Notes: generated by a model from the sequence alone, not told the origin. Shown: positions 53,113-61,383, numbered from the stretch's first letter. The stretch is DNA of 64,000 bases from Candidatus Melainabacteria bacterium SSGW_16 (GCA_004769085.1 DUDS01000032.1:62001-126000); one strand, 5' to 3'. Numbers and translations: made by a program.

Positions 53113-54135
53113 TTATCTCACTAATTTTAGCTCCTGGGCTTCTTCAACTCCCTTGATTTGCCCTATCTCTTCTAATGTTCTTAGCTGTTTTTCTGACTGG
53201 GCTTCTTGTTCAACACCCCAATCCTCTGGGTTGCCTGCTGAAGATGAAACTCGCCCTTTGTTAGCTGTAACTGCAATAGCTCCTATTTGTGCAAGCAAAG
53301 CAGGATTTAATGCTTGTGTATTTGAGGTTACAACTGTATTTAGCGGTAACTTATTAGCTAAAGGCAGTACTCTTACAGGTTTAAATACTGCTACCTTTAT
53401 TTGACTAGTAAGTGTTGTTAATGGTGTTTTTACCATTGTAAAAGTTCTTGACAAAAGTAAAAGTGTCTTCCTGGTTAAATTCGTTAATGCTTTTGAAGCT
53501 AAAACTGCACTTTGTAGAAAACCTTTAATTAACTTATTTTCATTTATGGTTATTTTCTTTTGTGATTCGTTGATTGATCTCAATGCTTGAGGTAATGAGA
53601 TTCTTTTTTTACTCAACAACTCTGGTTTTGCTGTAACTGTAGCTAGTAATTCCGGATTCTTTCCTAGCATAGCTAATAGTGATGGCTTTGTCTTGAGTAA
53701 AGTTAACAAGTCTAGATTTTCTGTAAGCAAGAAAATCAATTTTGGATTTGCTGCCACCAGTCTCAATAAAACTGGTCGCTTTGCTAATAAAGCTAAAAAA
53801 TCGGGACTAGTTATTGCCAGAAATATTAATGATGGATTTGTTTCAAGTATGGTTAATAATGCAGGATTGCTAATTAACACATTGAGTAGTGCTGGGAACT
53901 GTGAAACCATTGCTAACAGTCTTGGATTTCCTATTAGGATGTTTAGCGATGCAGGGTTAGTGGTGATTGATTCTACTGTTCGAAATATTCCAGGCAGTTG
54001 CCCTTTGGGAAATAATGATTTCTGAATGGGTGCTGATCCTTTGTGTAACCTAAAAGCATGTTCTAAAAGTAACTCGCCCCCAGGTGGTAATACAGGGGAA
54101 CTCTCTATCCTTCTTGTGCTCTGAACTTCACTCAT
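53113..54135 (-). CDS. Protein with about twelve tandem decapeptide repeats
   Basis: A 340-residue protein whose residues 60 to about 179 are an exact 10-residue repeat with the pattern [NKRS]-P-x-L-L-x-x-L-x-x; examples are NPALLTILET, RPVLLRLVAA and KPSLLAMLGK. The repeat has no gaps, and Pro at position 2 with Leu at 4, 5 and 8 suggests a short-helix solenoid. No family was recognised. The rest is basic (residues 180-280) and then Gln/Glu-rich at the end. No signal peptide is seen. GGGAG precedes the ATG, and a half copy of the 32-bp box lies 78 nt upstream. Confidence 0.75.
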   Translation of the reverse strand: MSEVQSTRRIESSPVLPPGGELLLEHAFRLHKGSAPIQKSLFPKGQLPGIFRTVESITTNPASLNILIGNPRLLAMVSQFPALLNVLISNPALLTILETNPSLIFLAITSPDFLALLAKRPVLLRLVAANPKLIFLLTENLDLLTLLKTKPSLLAMLGKNPELLATVTAKPELLSKKRISLPQALRSINESQKKITINENKLIKGFLQSAVLASKALTNLTRKTLLLLSRTFTMVKTPLTTLTSQIKVAVFKPVRVLPLANKLPLNTVVTSNTQALNPALLAQIGAIAVTANKGRVSSSAGNPEDWGVEQEAQSEKQLRTLEEIGQIKGVEEAQELKLVR

Positions 54136-54213
54136 TTTTAACTCCCAAAGTTATATCTACTCATATAATGTTATAAAAAGACTATTAATTTATCCTTCGT
54201 AAGGTTGTTTAAA

Positions 54214-54232
54214 ATCATCCTTTTGGCTAGCT
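54214..54232 (+). promoter_or_regulatory. Half copy of the 32-bp stress box
   Basis: ATCATCCTTTTGGCTAGCT matches the left half of the box; the right half is absent. It lies 78 nt upstream of the decapeptide-repeat gene and touches the stop region of the collagen-like gene. Confidence 0.45.
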
Positions 54233-54233
54233 A

Positions 54234-55535
54234 TTAATCGTCTTCCCCATTACATACGTAGTGGGTACTAGCTATTTCATTAGAATCTAGTACATTGTTT
54301 TGATTTGAATCTAAGCCCATTTGAACTTTTATTCCGCCTTCATCACAATTAGATCCATCTGGCTCATTTGTAACTTTTATTAAGCTAGTTAGACCACTTG
54401 CACCAGTAGCTCCTGTTAAACCTTGTGAGCCTTCACCTTGCATACCTTGAGAGCCTTGGGTACCAATTGGAATTCCAAGTGTTAAATTACAGAGTACCGG
54501 ATCAAAGAATGAAGTTGCTTGACTTCCTGGAGAAAGATTATTAGCAAAAACCATTAATGTATCAGCGGCATTATTACAAATACTCATTCCATCAACACCT
54601 GTAGGACCTTGTGGTCCAATCTCCCCATCTTTGCCAGCAACACCATCTTTACCGTCTTTTCCATCCTTCCCATCCTGTCCAATTTTAGGACCTATATATA
54701 AACCATTAACTAAAGTAGCTAAATTACCTATAAGCAAGTTTGTTATTGTTACATTTCTAAATCCTCTAGATGCTCCTTCAGTTACATATACAGAAACTTT
54801 TAAATCTCCATTATCTGAAGCTTGAATATCTTTTATTTCAATATCGTTTCCTAAATTAATTTGAGTAAATGAATCCAGACTTCTACCTTCAACAGTTAAA
54901 ATACCCTCAACACCAATGTCTAAAATTGATGGCGATATACTATCTATTCTAAATTCTGGCTTTGTTAATATCGTTGTTATTGCATATTGCCCATCGGTAG
55001 TAGAAGCTTTTAAAGTATATGCACCTGGAAGAACCCCTTTTACTGCAATTTTATAAACTTTGTAATCTTTTTCTTTTACAAGATAAGATTTGTTTTCTAT
55101 TCTTTTTAAGTTATAAGTTAACTTAGTTCTAAATATTCTTTCTTCCAAGATTTCTTCACGTTTGCTTGGTTTATTTCTAGGTCTGTGGGGAGTTATTATT
55201 TTCAACCCTTTTTTTAAAAGTTTGTCACTGTCTATTCCAAGCCCAACACCTTCCGCACCTATAACTTCCACTTTAACTATATTTGTTTCTGGACTTAAAA
55301 TTAAATCTATTTCTGCTTTTTCATCAAGTTCAATATCATACCTGTCATATCTAAAAGCAGGATACAGATTTTCTTCACTAGCTATCCGCATAGAAGACTT
55401 CATTTTTTTTATATCTGAGTTTACATGCAAATATGGAAAAGAAGTCCACAGAGCAATTATTAATATAAATAAACTAATAAAAATGTTTATTATTAATAAC
55501 TTTAATATGAGTATCTTTTTAGGTATATTTTCCAT
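54234..55535 (-). CDS. Membrane-anchored collagen-like protein
   Basis: A 433-residue protein. One N-terminal membrane helix (about 12-35) is followed by a beta-rich part with an IPT/Ig-like segment (SPSILDIGVEGILTVEGRSL). Gly-x-y collagen repeats come next in two runs, GQDGKDGKDGKDG onward and GTQGSQGMQGEG onward, separated by a Cys-containing stretch. The end, with GGIKVQMGLDSNQNNVLD and THYVCNGEDD, matches the DUF7151 pattern seen at the end of secreted bacterial proteins. GAGAGGAAAG precedes the ATG. It probably extends into the periplasm or surface. It diverges from the histidine kinase gene, with a 32-bp box between. Confidence 0.75.
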   Translation of the reverse strand: MENIPKKILILKLLIINIFISLFILIIALWTSFPYLHVNSDIKKMKSSMRIASEENLYPAFRYDRYDIELDEKAEIDLILSPETNIVKVEVIGAEGVGLGIDSDKLLKKGLKIITPHRPRNKPSKREEILEERIFRTKLTYNLKRIENKSYLVKEKDYKVYKIAVKGVLPGAYTLKASTTDGQYAITTILTKPEFRIDSISPSILDIGVEGILTVEGRSLDSFTQINLGNDIEIKDIQASDNGDLKVSVYVTEGASRGFRNVTITNLLIGNLATLVNGLYIGPKIGQDGKDGKDGKDGVAGKDGEIGPQGPTGVDGMSICNNAADTLMVFANNLSPGSQATSFFDPVLCNLTLGIPIGTQGSQGMQGEGSQGLTGATGASGLTSLIKVTNEPDGSNCDEGGIKVQMGLDSNQNNVLDSNEIASTHYVCNGEDD

Positions 55536-55639
55536 TATTGTCTTTCCTCTCTACTTAATACATACCTTTAAATAAATAGAATTAACTTATTCCTAAGGCT
55601 GAAATATTTAGTAATAGCCATTAACTATGCATTAAATAA

Positions 55640-55671
55640 ACCATCCTTCAGATTAGCCTTAAGAAGGATTT
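55640..55671 (+). promoter_or_regulatory. 32-bp stress box, histidine-kinase copy
   Basis: ACCATCCTTCAGATTAGCC and ending AGAAGGATTT, with a perfect ATCCTT-N15-AAGGAT dyad. It lies 72 nt before the kinase ATG and 104 nt before the collagen-like gene start. Confidence 0.65.
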
Positions 55672-55743
55672 AGTTACAAAGCTAGGGGATAGCATTATAT
55701 TTGTCGATGAAAAAATACAGAGAAGTAAGGTATCATAATTTGC

Positions 55744-56871
55744 ATGCTTGACTTAGAAAACATTAAAACCACACAAGCTGACTTTCTTAAACTGATTGAG
55801 ATAATCCCTGATGCAATTGTAATTGTAGATAACGAAGGAAAGATTAGATATATAAACTCCCAAACCACAAATACATTTGGATATAGACCTGATGAGTTAA
55901 TTGGGCAAACTATTGAAATATTACTACCTCATCGTTTTAAAAATAAACATGTAGACCATAGAATTAATTATTCTAAGCATCCAGTAAGAAGACCAATGGG
56001 TAGTGGAATTGATCTTTATGGAAGAAAAAAGGATGGTACTGAGTTTTCAGCAGATATAACAATATCACCAATTGAAACAGAAAATGGCACATTGGTAATT
56101 AGTGTAGTCCGTGATATTAGTGAACGTAAAAAAGCTGAAGAAGAAGCAAAAAGACGAGCTAAACAATTAGAAGATTTAGTTAGTACGATGACGCATGATT
56201 TAAGAACACCTTTAGCTGCTGCAGAAACCAGCTATAAACACATGCAAGAAGGTTATTTTGACAAGCTTACTGAAAATCAAAACCAAGTTGTAAATCTGCT
56301 AATGCAAAGCAATGAACATACTTTAAGGTTAGTAAATAATTTACTTTCTGTTTTTAAATATGAGTCACAATCATACAAGCTTTTTTTAAAACAAGTTGAA
56401 GTCTCTGAACTTTTAGATAGAGCACATGATAAAGTTAAGCCGTTTCTTAAAGATAAAGGAATTAATTTAAAAATTATAAAGACAAACTTTCAGTTTATTT
56501 GTGATCCTTTTGAAATAGAAAGAGTAATAGTAAACCTGCTAACAAATTCAATAAAATACACTCCAAGTGGTGGGCAAATAGAGCTTCAGGCAGTTAAAGA
56601 TGCAGATGGAAACGTAATAATTAGTGTTCAGGATACAGGGATTGGAATAGCAAAAAAAGATCTGCCAAATCTTTTTGAAAGGTTTTGGCAATCCACAAGG
56701 TCTAATTCAAGCTCAAATAGTACTGGTCTTGGATTATACTTAAGTAGACAAATTATAGAAGCTCATGGAGGGAGAATTTGGGCAGAAAGCACCTTTGACA
56801 AGGGAACAAAAATAAGTTTGACGGTACCTGGAATTAAAATATTAAGTCTTAGGGATGATGTTTTAGATTAA
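55744..56871 (+). CDS. PAS-domain sensor histidine kinase
   Basis: A 375-residue soluble kinase. The PAS domain (about 15-125) has IPDAIVIVDNEGKIRYIN and ends RDISERKKAEEEA. The dimerisation helix has TMTHDLRTP with the phosphoryl His at 151. The ATPase has NLLTNSIKYTP, DTGIGIAKKDL and STGLGLYLSRQIIEAHGG. It has no membrane helix, so it senses a cytoplasmic signal, possibly through the PAS pocket. It precedes a NarL-type regulator by 23 nt, making a two-component pair, and its promoter has a perfect 32-bp box, consistent with autoregulation. Confidence 0.93.
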   Translation: MLDLENIKTTQADFLKLIEIIPDAIVIVDNEGKIRYINSQTTNTFGYRPDELIGQTIEILLPHRFKNKHVDHRINYSKHPVRRPMGSGIDLYGRKKDGTEFSADITISPIETENGTLVISVVRDISERKKAEEEAKRRAKQLEDLVSTMTHDLRTPLAAAETSYKHMQEGYFDKLTENQNQVVNLLMQSNEHTLRLVNNLLSVFKYESQSYKLFLKQVEVSELLDRAHDKVKPFLKDKGINLKIIKTNFQFICDPFEIERVIVNLLTNSIKYTPSGGQIELQAVKDADGNVIISVQDTGIGIAKKDLPNLFERFWQSTRSNSSSNSTGLGLYLSRQIIEAHGGRIWAESTFDKGTKISLTVPGIKILSLRDDVLD

Positions 56872-56894
56872 AAATCTATGTAAAGTTTAAGTAA

Positions 56895-57626
56895 ATGACA
56901 GAAGATAGTCCAAAAAAAATTAAATTGATGCTTGTAGAAGACCATGTTCTAGCAAGACTTGGTCTTAAAGTTTCTCTTGAAAAATACCCAAACCTTGAAA
57001 TTGTTGCTGAAACAGCAAATGGAAAAGAAGCAATTGAACTTGCTAATAATAAAAAACCTGATTTAATTATCATGGACATAGGCTTAATTCAACTAGATGG
57101 GATTGAGGCTACAAAAAAGATTAAAGAAGCTAACCCAAACATAAAAGTAATAATGCTTACAAGTCATGAAGCAGAGCATGAAATAATGGCAAGTTTAGCA
57201 AGTGGTGCTGATGGATATTGTCTTAAAGACACTTCTCCGGAGCAGCTTTATACAGCAGTCCAATCAGTTAATGAAGGTAATGCATGGCTTTCAAGTCAAG
57301 TGGCTGAAAAAGTATTAAGAAATTTTTATGGGAAAGAGGTGAGTCAAATAAAGCAGTCTGATTTCACTAATCCTCTCCCAGTAAGTGATGAGAAAAAACA
57401 AACTAAATCTACAGGTTCAATCCCAATAGTTCCTTTATCAGATCGTGAAATTGGAGTTCTAGAATTAATAGTCGAGGGTAAGAGCAACCAAGAGATTGGT
57501 GCAAAACTTTTTCTTAGCATAGCCACTGTAAAGTCACATGTTAGAAATATTTTAAACAAATTAAGTGTTGATGACAGAACGCAAGCTGCTGTTAAAGCAA
57601 TGAGAGAAGGCATTATAGCTTTTTAA
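56895..57626 (+). CDS. NarL/LuxR-type response regulator
   Basis: A 243-residue regulator. The receiver domain has LMLVEDHVLARLGL, the phospho-Asp at D61 in IIMDIGL, and the switch Thr/Lys in MLTSHEAE and CLKDTSPE. A longer than usual linker (about 130-178) leads to a LuxR/NarL HTH: LSDREIGVLELIVEGKSNQE and FLSIATVKSHVRNILNKLSV. It follows the PAS kinase by 23 nt. It is the best candidate to bind the 32-bp dyad box near the island's promoters, as DosR does in its own regulon; this is inference. Its end overlaps a convergent CBS gene by 4 nt. Confidence 0.92.
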   Translation: MTEDSPKKIKLMLVEDHVLARLGLKVSLEKYPNLEIVAETANGKEAIELANNKKPDLIIMDIGLIQLDGIEATKKIKEANPNIKVIMLTSHEAEHEIMASLASGADGYCLKDTSPEQLYTAVQSVNEGNAWLSSQVAEKVLRNFYGKEVSQIKQSDFTNPLPVSDEKKQTKSTGSIPIVPLSDREIGVLELIVEGKSNQEIGAKLFLSIATVKSHVRNILNKLSVDDRTQAAVKAMREGIIAF

Positions 57627-58123
57627 CTGCAACACTTTGAATGAACTGAAGATTTACCTAACTCTTTTGCAAAATCAATTAATATGCAATTTGGATCTGG
57701 AGATTTTTTATTGGGGCAAAAATTACTTACACAGGCAATATCTGCCAGTGAAATTATTCCTACCAGCTTATCTCTTTCTACAACAGGTAACCGTCTCACC
57801 CCAAGCTCTGACATGAGCTTTACTGCATCATCACATGAAGCACTTGGAACAATCCTTATTGGATTTGGTGTCATGTATTCACAGACTTTTGCTTTCTTTG
57901 AATCTTTTCCAATTGCAATACACCTTGTTACTATATCTCTGTCATTTATTATGCCAACTAAAATGCCATCTAATGTTCCATTTCTTTTAACGACTGGTAA
58001 GCTGCCAATGTTTTTGCTTGCCATAAAAACTGAAGCATCAAATACGGTAGAGTTAACATCAATTGAGTAAACATTTCTCTGCATGAGTTCTTTCACCAAC
58101 ATTATTTTGGGGTCTTTTTCCAT
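57623..58123 (-). CDS. CBS-pair protein
   Basis: A 166-residue protein with two CBS domains (SIDVNSTVFDASVFMASKNI and NPIRIVPSASCDDAVKLMSE), closely related to the one at 49519. The C-terminal tail has extra cysteines (FCPNKKSPDPNC, SKCCS) not present in the paralog, which could bind metal or sense redox. I start it at 58123, where AGGAGG is 10 nt upstream, rather than at 58177. It converges on the response regulator and diverges from Hsp20, sharing the promoter region that contains a box. Confidence 0.85.
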   Translation of the reverse strand: MEKDPKIMLVKELMQRNVYSIDVNSTVFDASVFMASKNIGSLPVVKRNGTLDGILVGIINDRDIVTRCIAIGKDSKKAKVCEYMTPNPIRIVPSASCDDAVKLMSELGVRRLPVVERDKLVGIISLADIACVSNFCPNKKSPDPNCILIDFAKELGKSSVHSKCCS

Positions 58124-58278
58124 TTCTGTATTACCTCCTAAGTTAAAAGTACCCTTGGGTAATGTCAAAATCCCCAACCTTAGGAGTGATTATGGATCAG
58201 TCTTAGGATTGATTACATTCTATTCCTTCAAATCCAAAACATTTCATCCTCCTTTGGTCTAAGAGTTTAATGTTTAAG

Positions 58279-58310
58279 ATCATCCTTTTGGTTGTTCGGT
58301 AGAAGGATTT
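58279..58310 (+). promoter_or_regulatory. 32-bp stress box, Hsp20/CBS copy
   Basis: ATCATCCTTTTGGTTGTTC and ending AGAAGGATTT, a perfect ATCCTT-N15-AAGGAT dyad. It lies 61 nt before the Hsp20 ATG and 155 nt before the CBS gene. A partial second match, ATCCTCCTTTGGTCTAAG, lies about 35 nt further left. Confidence 0.65.
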
Positions 58311-58371
58311 CATTTTTATATAAAATAGTTATATTTGTGTGTGTAGGTTAAAGAAAAGGAAGGGTATTGAT

Positions 58372-58836
58372 ATGGCACTTACAAAATGGAGACCGTTTAA
58401 TGGTTTAACTGGATTTTTTGATGAAGATTTTCCACTTATGGCGTGGAAACCTTTTGGTGAAAAATTCTTTGAAAAAGATTTCCCGGTTAGTAGATTACCA
58501 AAATTCGGATGGGATTTAGCAGTTGATGTCTACGAAAAAAACGGAAATATAATAGCAGAGATGAATCTGCCTGGTATTGATCCAGAAAAAATTGATATAT
58601 CGGTAGAAGATGACTATCTGACAGTATCTGGTTCAAGGGAAGAAAAGAAAGAAACTAAGGAAGAAGATTACTACAGCAAGGAAATTAGACGTGGTTCCTT
58701 TGAAAGAACAGTTAAATTATCACATGCTGTAAAAAAAGATAAAGCAGATGCCAGTTACAAAGATGGTGTCTTAAAAATAACAATTCCTAAAGATGAAAAG
58801 AAAGAAGGAACAGTCAAGGTAAAAGTAACAAAGTAA
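58372..58836 (+). CDS. Hsp20/alpha-crystallin small heat shock protein
   Basis: A 154-residue small chaperone. After an N-terminal arm with several FDEDFP-type phenylalanines, the alpha-crystallin domain runs from WDLAVDVYEKNGNIIAEMNL to the end of DGVLKITIPKDE, with ISVEDDYLTVSGSREE and GSFERTVKLSHAV. GVLKITIP carries the family's I-x-I-like end. It prevents aggregation of unfolded proteins. I chose the ATG at 58372, preceded by GGAAGG, over an upstream frame start at 58339. It has a perfect box upstream and a terminator downstream. Confidence 0.95.
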   Translation: MALTKWRPFNGLTGFFDEDFPLMAWKPFGEKFFEKDFPVSRLPKFGWDLAVDVYEKNGNIIAEMNLPGIDPEKIDISVEDDYLTVSGSREEKKETKEEDYYSKEIRRGSFERTVKLSHAVKKDKADASYKDGVLKITIPKDEKKEGTVKVKVTK

Positions 58837-58859
58837 CCTTTGACTGGCTTAAAAAGAAA

Positions 58860-58895
58860 AGGCTTGTCTTATGAGGCAAGCCTGATTCTTTTATA
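58860..58895 (+). terminator. Intrinsic terminator after Hsp20
   Basis: AGGCTTG and CAAGCCT form a 7-bp stem around a 10-nt loop, followed by GATTCTTTT. A second imperfect hairpin at 58811-58846 (CAGTCAAGGT with ACCTTTGACTG) spans the Hsp20 stop codon. Confidence 0.65.
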
Positions 58896-58928
58896 AGAGG
58901 TACAAAACATGACGAAGGATGGTTAGAT

Positions 58929-59258
58929 ATGTCAGGAATAGAGTGGGGATTCTACAGAGAACTTAAAAACAAGCTTGCAGCAAATCAACGAAAGACAGTA
59001 CCATTAGTTAAAAAGTGGAATGTAGCAGTTGCTGTTTATGAAGAAGGAAATGATTCCATTCCAACAAAATTAGGCTTTCGCGATATTCAAGCAGAAAGAA
59101 TAAATGTTTGTTTTAAAGATAAATATTTAATAATTTCTGAATTAAATGAAATGCAAGCTATTTTTGAAGATAACAGACAAAGCTCATTTGAAAAAATAAT
59201 TGGATTTCCAAGAACAATTAAAAAGATAGCTTTCTCTGCTACTCAAAATGTAGTTTAA
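58929..59258 (+). CDS. Degenerate Hsp20 paralog
   Basis: A 109-residue protein that aligns to the Hsp20 just upstream: KWNVAVAVYEEGND with WDLAVDVYEKNGN, then INVCFKDKYLIISE with IDISVEDDYLTVSG, then SSFEKIIGFPRTIKK with GSFERTVKLSHAVKK. The end carrying DGVLKITIP, needed for the last strand, is missing, and the loop between is shortened. It may be decaying or may have become a partner of the intact copy. GAAGGAT precedes the ATG. Confidence 0.6.
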   Translation: MSGIEWGFYRELKNKLAANQRKTVPLVKKWNVAVAVYEEGNDSIPTKLGFRDIQAERINVCFKDKYLIISELNEMQAIFEDNRQSSFEKIIGFPRTIKKIAFSATQNVV

Positions 59259-59290
59259 ATTGTAGTGGACAAAAATGAAAGGAGTTATAT

Positions 59291-59704
59291 ATGCAAGTAA
59301 AAGATTTAATGACAAGGGATGTTTTTACACTTAGAGAAGACAGTAAGATATTTAGTGCTTCTGAGGCAATGACTTTTAGGAATATTAGACATATTCCTGT
59401 AGTTGATAAAGAAGATAAACTCGTTGGGATTGTCACGTACAGAGATTTGCTTAGTTCTCTTGCAAGGGAATTAATGCCTCTGCAGGTAAAAGATATTATG
59501 ACAAGAGCAACTATTACTGTAACTCCTGATGTAACTGTAAATATGGCAACTGAAATAATACTTGGTAATAAATTTGGATGCCTTCCTGTCATAGATAAAA
59601 GCAACAAACTTGTGGGGATTATTACTGAAACAGATCTTCTAAGAGAGTTGTTTAAAATGACAAGGACAACAGGTTCATTCAGTAAAGAGAAAATTAGGAG
59701 CTAG
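59291..59704 (+). CDS. CBS-pair protein
   Basis: A 137-residue protein with two CBS domains: MTRDVFTLREDSKIFSASEA with IRHIPVVDKEDKLVGIVTYR, and MTRATITVTPDVTVNMATEI with GCLPVIDKSNKLVGIITETD. The third CBS protein of the island. AAAGGAG lies just before the ATG and it follows the degenerate Hsp20 by 32 nt, so the two are probably co-transcribed. It overlaps the convergent receiver gene by 4 nt at the stop codons. The likely role is binding an adenine nucleotide and reporting energy state. Confidence 0.88.
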   Translation: MQVKDLMTRDVFTLREDSKIFSASEAMTFRNIRHIPVVDKEDKLVGIVTYRDLLSSLARELMPLQVKDIMTRATITVTPDVTVNMATEIILGNKFGCLPVIDKSNKLVGIITETDLLRELFKMTRTTGSFSKEKIRS

Positions 59705-60069
59705 TAAGTTTTCCTACTTTCTATAGCTCTTATAATTTCATTCTCAGAAAAAGGCTTTTCAAGGAAATGAAAATGTCCCCCAGCTTTCATGAATTCTCCT
59801 AGTTTTATTCTTAGATTTTCATCAAGCTTGTCATATGTAAGTATTAAAAATGTTGAAGGGCTTAACACATTAATTTTTTTCATTAAATTAACTCCATTTG
59901 TATCAGGTAAAATCATGTCTACAAATGCAATGTCATATTTTTTCAGTTTAATTCTTATAATGCTTTCCTTCCCATTTGTGGCAATGTCTGCTGTGTGTCC
60001 ATGACTGCTTAAAAGTTTGTGTAAACCTTCTCTAATTTCTTGAATATCGTCAATGATTAATATGTTCAT
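59701..60069 (-). CDS. Stand-alone receiver domain (CheY-like)
   Basis: A 122-residue receiver with no output domain: acidic pair D7/D8 (ILIIDD), phospho-acceptor D51 (AFVDMILPD), switch Thr in LILTYDK and Lys in FLEKPFSENE. Single receivers act in phosphorelays or bind partner proteins. It lies upstream of nothing on its strand but next to MFS and CBS genes of the stress island. The kinase partner could be the PAS kinase at 55744 or one elsewhere. Confidence 0.88.
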   Translation of the reverse strand: MNILIIDDIQEIREGLHKLLSSHGHTADIATNGKESIIRIKLKKYDIAFVDMILPDTNGVNLMKKINVLSPSTFLILTYDKLDENLRIKLGEFMKAGGHFHFLEKPFSENEIIRAIESRKTY

Positions 60070-60097
60070 AAGGTTATTTAAGCAGGTTTTGCTTTAT

Positions 60098-61255
60098 TTA
60101 ATTCTTTCTTGTACTTAACACAAATATGGGTATTGAAACAGCCTGTACTATTACTGAAAATAAAACTAAGTAAGCAATAGAAAAATCATATAGAAATCCC
60201 ATTAAAGCACTTCCTAAAAACCAAAATAATCCACATATTGTATTAAATATTCCAAAAGCTAAACCTCGTCTATTAATTTGAACCATGTTACTAATGGCAG
60301 CTCTCATAATTGATTCCTGTGTACCAATTCCAATTCCCCATAAAATCATACCTATTAGAGCTAAATGAAAATTACCCATAAAAACACACGGAGCAAATAA
60401 TAAAGAGAATAAAGTAACAATCACAAAAGTAAAAATGCCTATCTTATCAAACAAACGACCAAATACAAGTGCACTAATAGCATCAACTCCCATAGCAAGA
60501 GAATAAAAAATCGGAATCCAATTCTCGGGTACTATTGAGACCTTTTTAAAATGATAAGCAATAAGTGCAAAATCAGCATATCCACTAGCAACTAAAGCAA
60601 CCGCTATAATATAAAGCCAAAATGGTTTGGAAAATCCTTTCCTTTGGAGGTTAATTTTTTCTACTTCAAAATCACGAGGATTTGAATAAGTTAACCTTGC
60701 TACAAAAAGTACACTTAATGCTATGAATGCTGGCAGTAAAAGCAGAACAAAACAATTTTGATAACTTCCTTTCAAGTAAAGAATAAAAGCCACTATTAAT
60801 GGACCAAGAACTGAACCAACTTGATCCAATGCTTCATGTAATCCAAAACCAAACCCTTGCCCGATTTTACTATTTGCATGGGAAAGCATTAAATCACGTG
60901 CAGGGGTACGAATAGCTTTTCCTGCTCGTTCAAGAATTATAAAAACAGCAGCAATTTCCCAGCGTCCTGCAAGCGCTAAAAGTGGTACAGCAATTAAGTT
61001 TATTGAGTAACCAACTAATGTTATAGTCCAATACTTTTTTGTTTTGTCTATTAAATAACCAGATATAAGCCTTAGGCAGTATCCTATTAATTCTCCAAAT
61101 CCTGCTGTAACCCCTACAACAGTTCCACTTGCACCAAGGATTGCAAGGTATTGACCATTAATACTCCATGCACCTTCATAGGTTATATCAGCAAAAAGAC
61201 TAACTATTCCAAGCAGAATAATAAATTTTAATGCATTACTTTTTGAAGTATCCAT
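60098..61255 (-). CDS. MFS permease
   Basis: A 385-residue transporter of the major facilitator superfamily with about twelve helices. SLFADITYEGAWSINGQYLA near the start, RPRNG-like loop replaced by ISGYLIDKTKKYW, and RAGKAIRTPARDLMLSHA with GQGFGFGLHEALDQVGSVLGP (landmark GFGLHEALDQVGSVLG) match MFS proteins annotated as drug/sugar-type transporters in metagenomes. The substrate is not visible. It is transcribed away from the YtxH gene; the shared gap holds a 32-bp box 96 nt before its start. It precedes the lone receiver gene by 28 nt on the same strand. Confidence 0.85.
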   Translation of the reverse strand: MDTSKSNALKFIILLGIVSLFADITYEGAWSINGQYLAILGASGTVVGVTAGFGELIGYCLRLISGYLIDKTKKYWTITLVGYSINLIAVPLLALAGRWEIAAVFIILERAGKAIRTPARDLMLSHANSKIGQGFGFGLHEALDQVGSVLGPLIVAFILYLKGSYQNCFVLLLLPAFIALSVLFVARLTYSNPRDFEVEKINLQRKGFSKPFWLYIIAVALVASGYADFALIAYHFKKVSIVPENWIPIFYSLAMGVDAISALVFGRLFDKIGIFTFVIVTLFSLLFAPCVFMGNFHLALIGMILWGIGIGTQESIMRAAISNMVQINRRGLAFGIFNTICGLFWFLGSALMGFLYDFSIAYLVLFSVIVQAVSIPIFVLSTRKN

Positions 61256-61351
61256 TTTACTAAATTTAACCTTAAAAAGAAAAAAAAAGAAAGTAGGGAA
61301 ATAATTAGATTACAACAATATATAAAAAAGTTGTATTTGTTGAGGTTAAAA

Positions 61352-61383
61352 ATCATCCTTTTGATTAGCCTTAAGAGGGATTT
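61352..61383 (+). promoter_or_regulatory. 32-bp stress box, MFS/YtxH copy
   Basis: ATCATCCTTTTGATTAGCC and ending AGAGGGATTT, the dyad ATCCTT-N15-AGGGAT. It lies in the 388-nt gap between the divergent MFS and YtxH genes, 96 nt from the MFS start and 260 nt from the YtxH start. No gene was seen in the rest of that gap. Confidence 0.6.
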
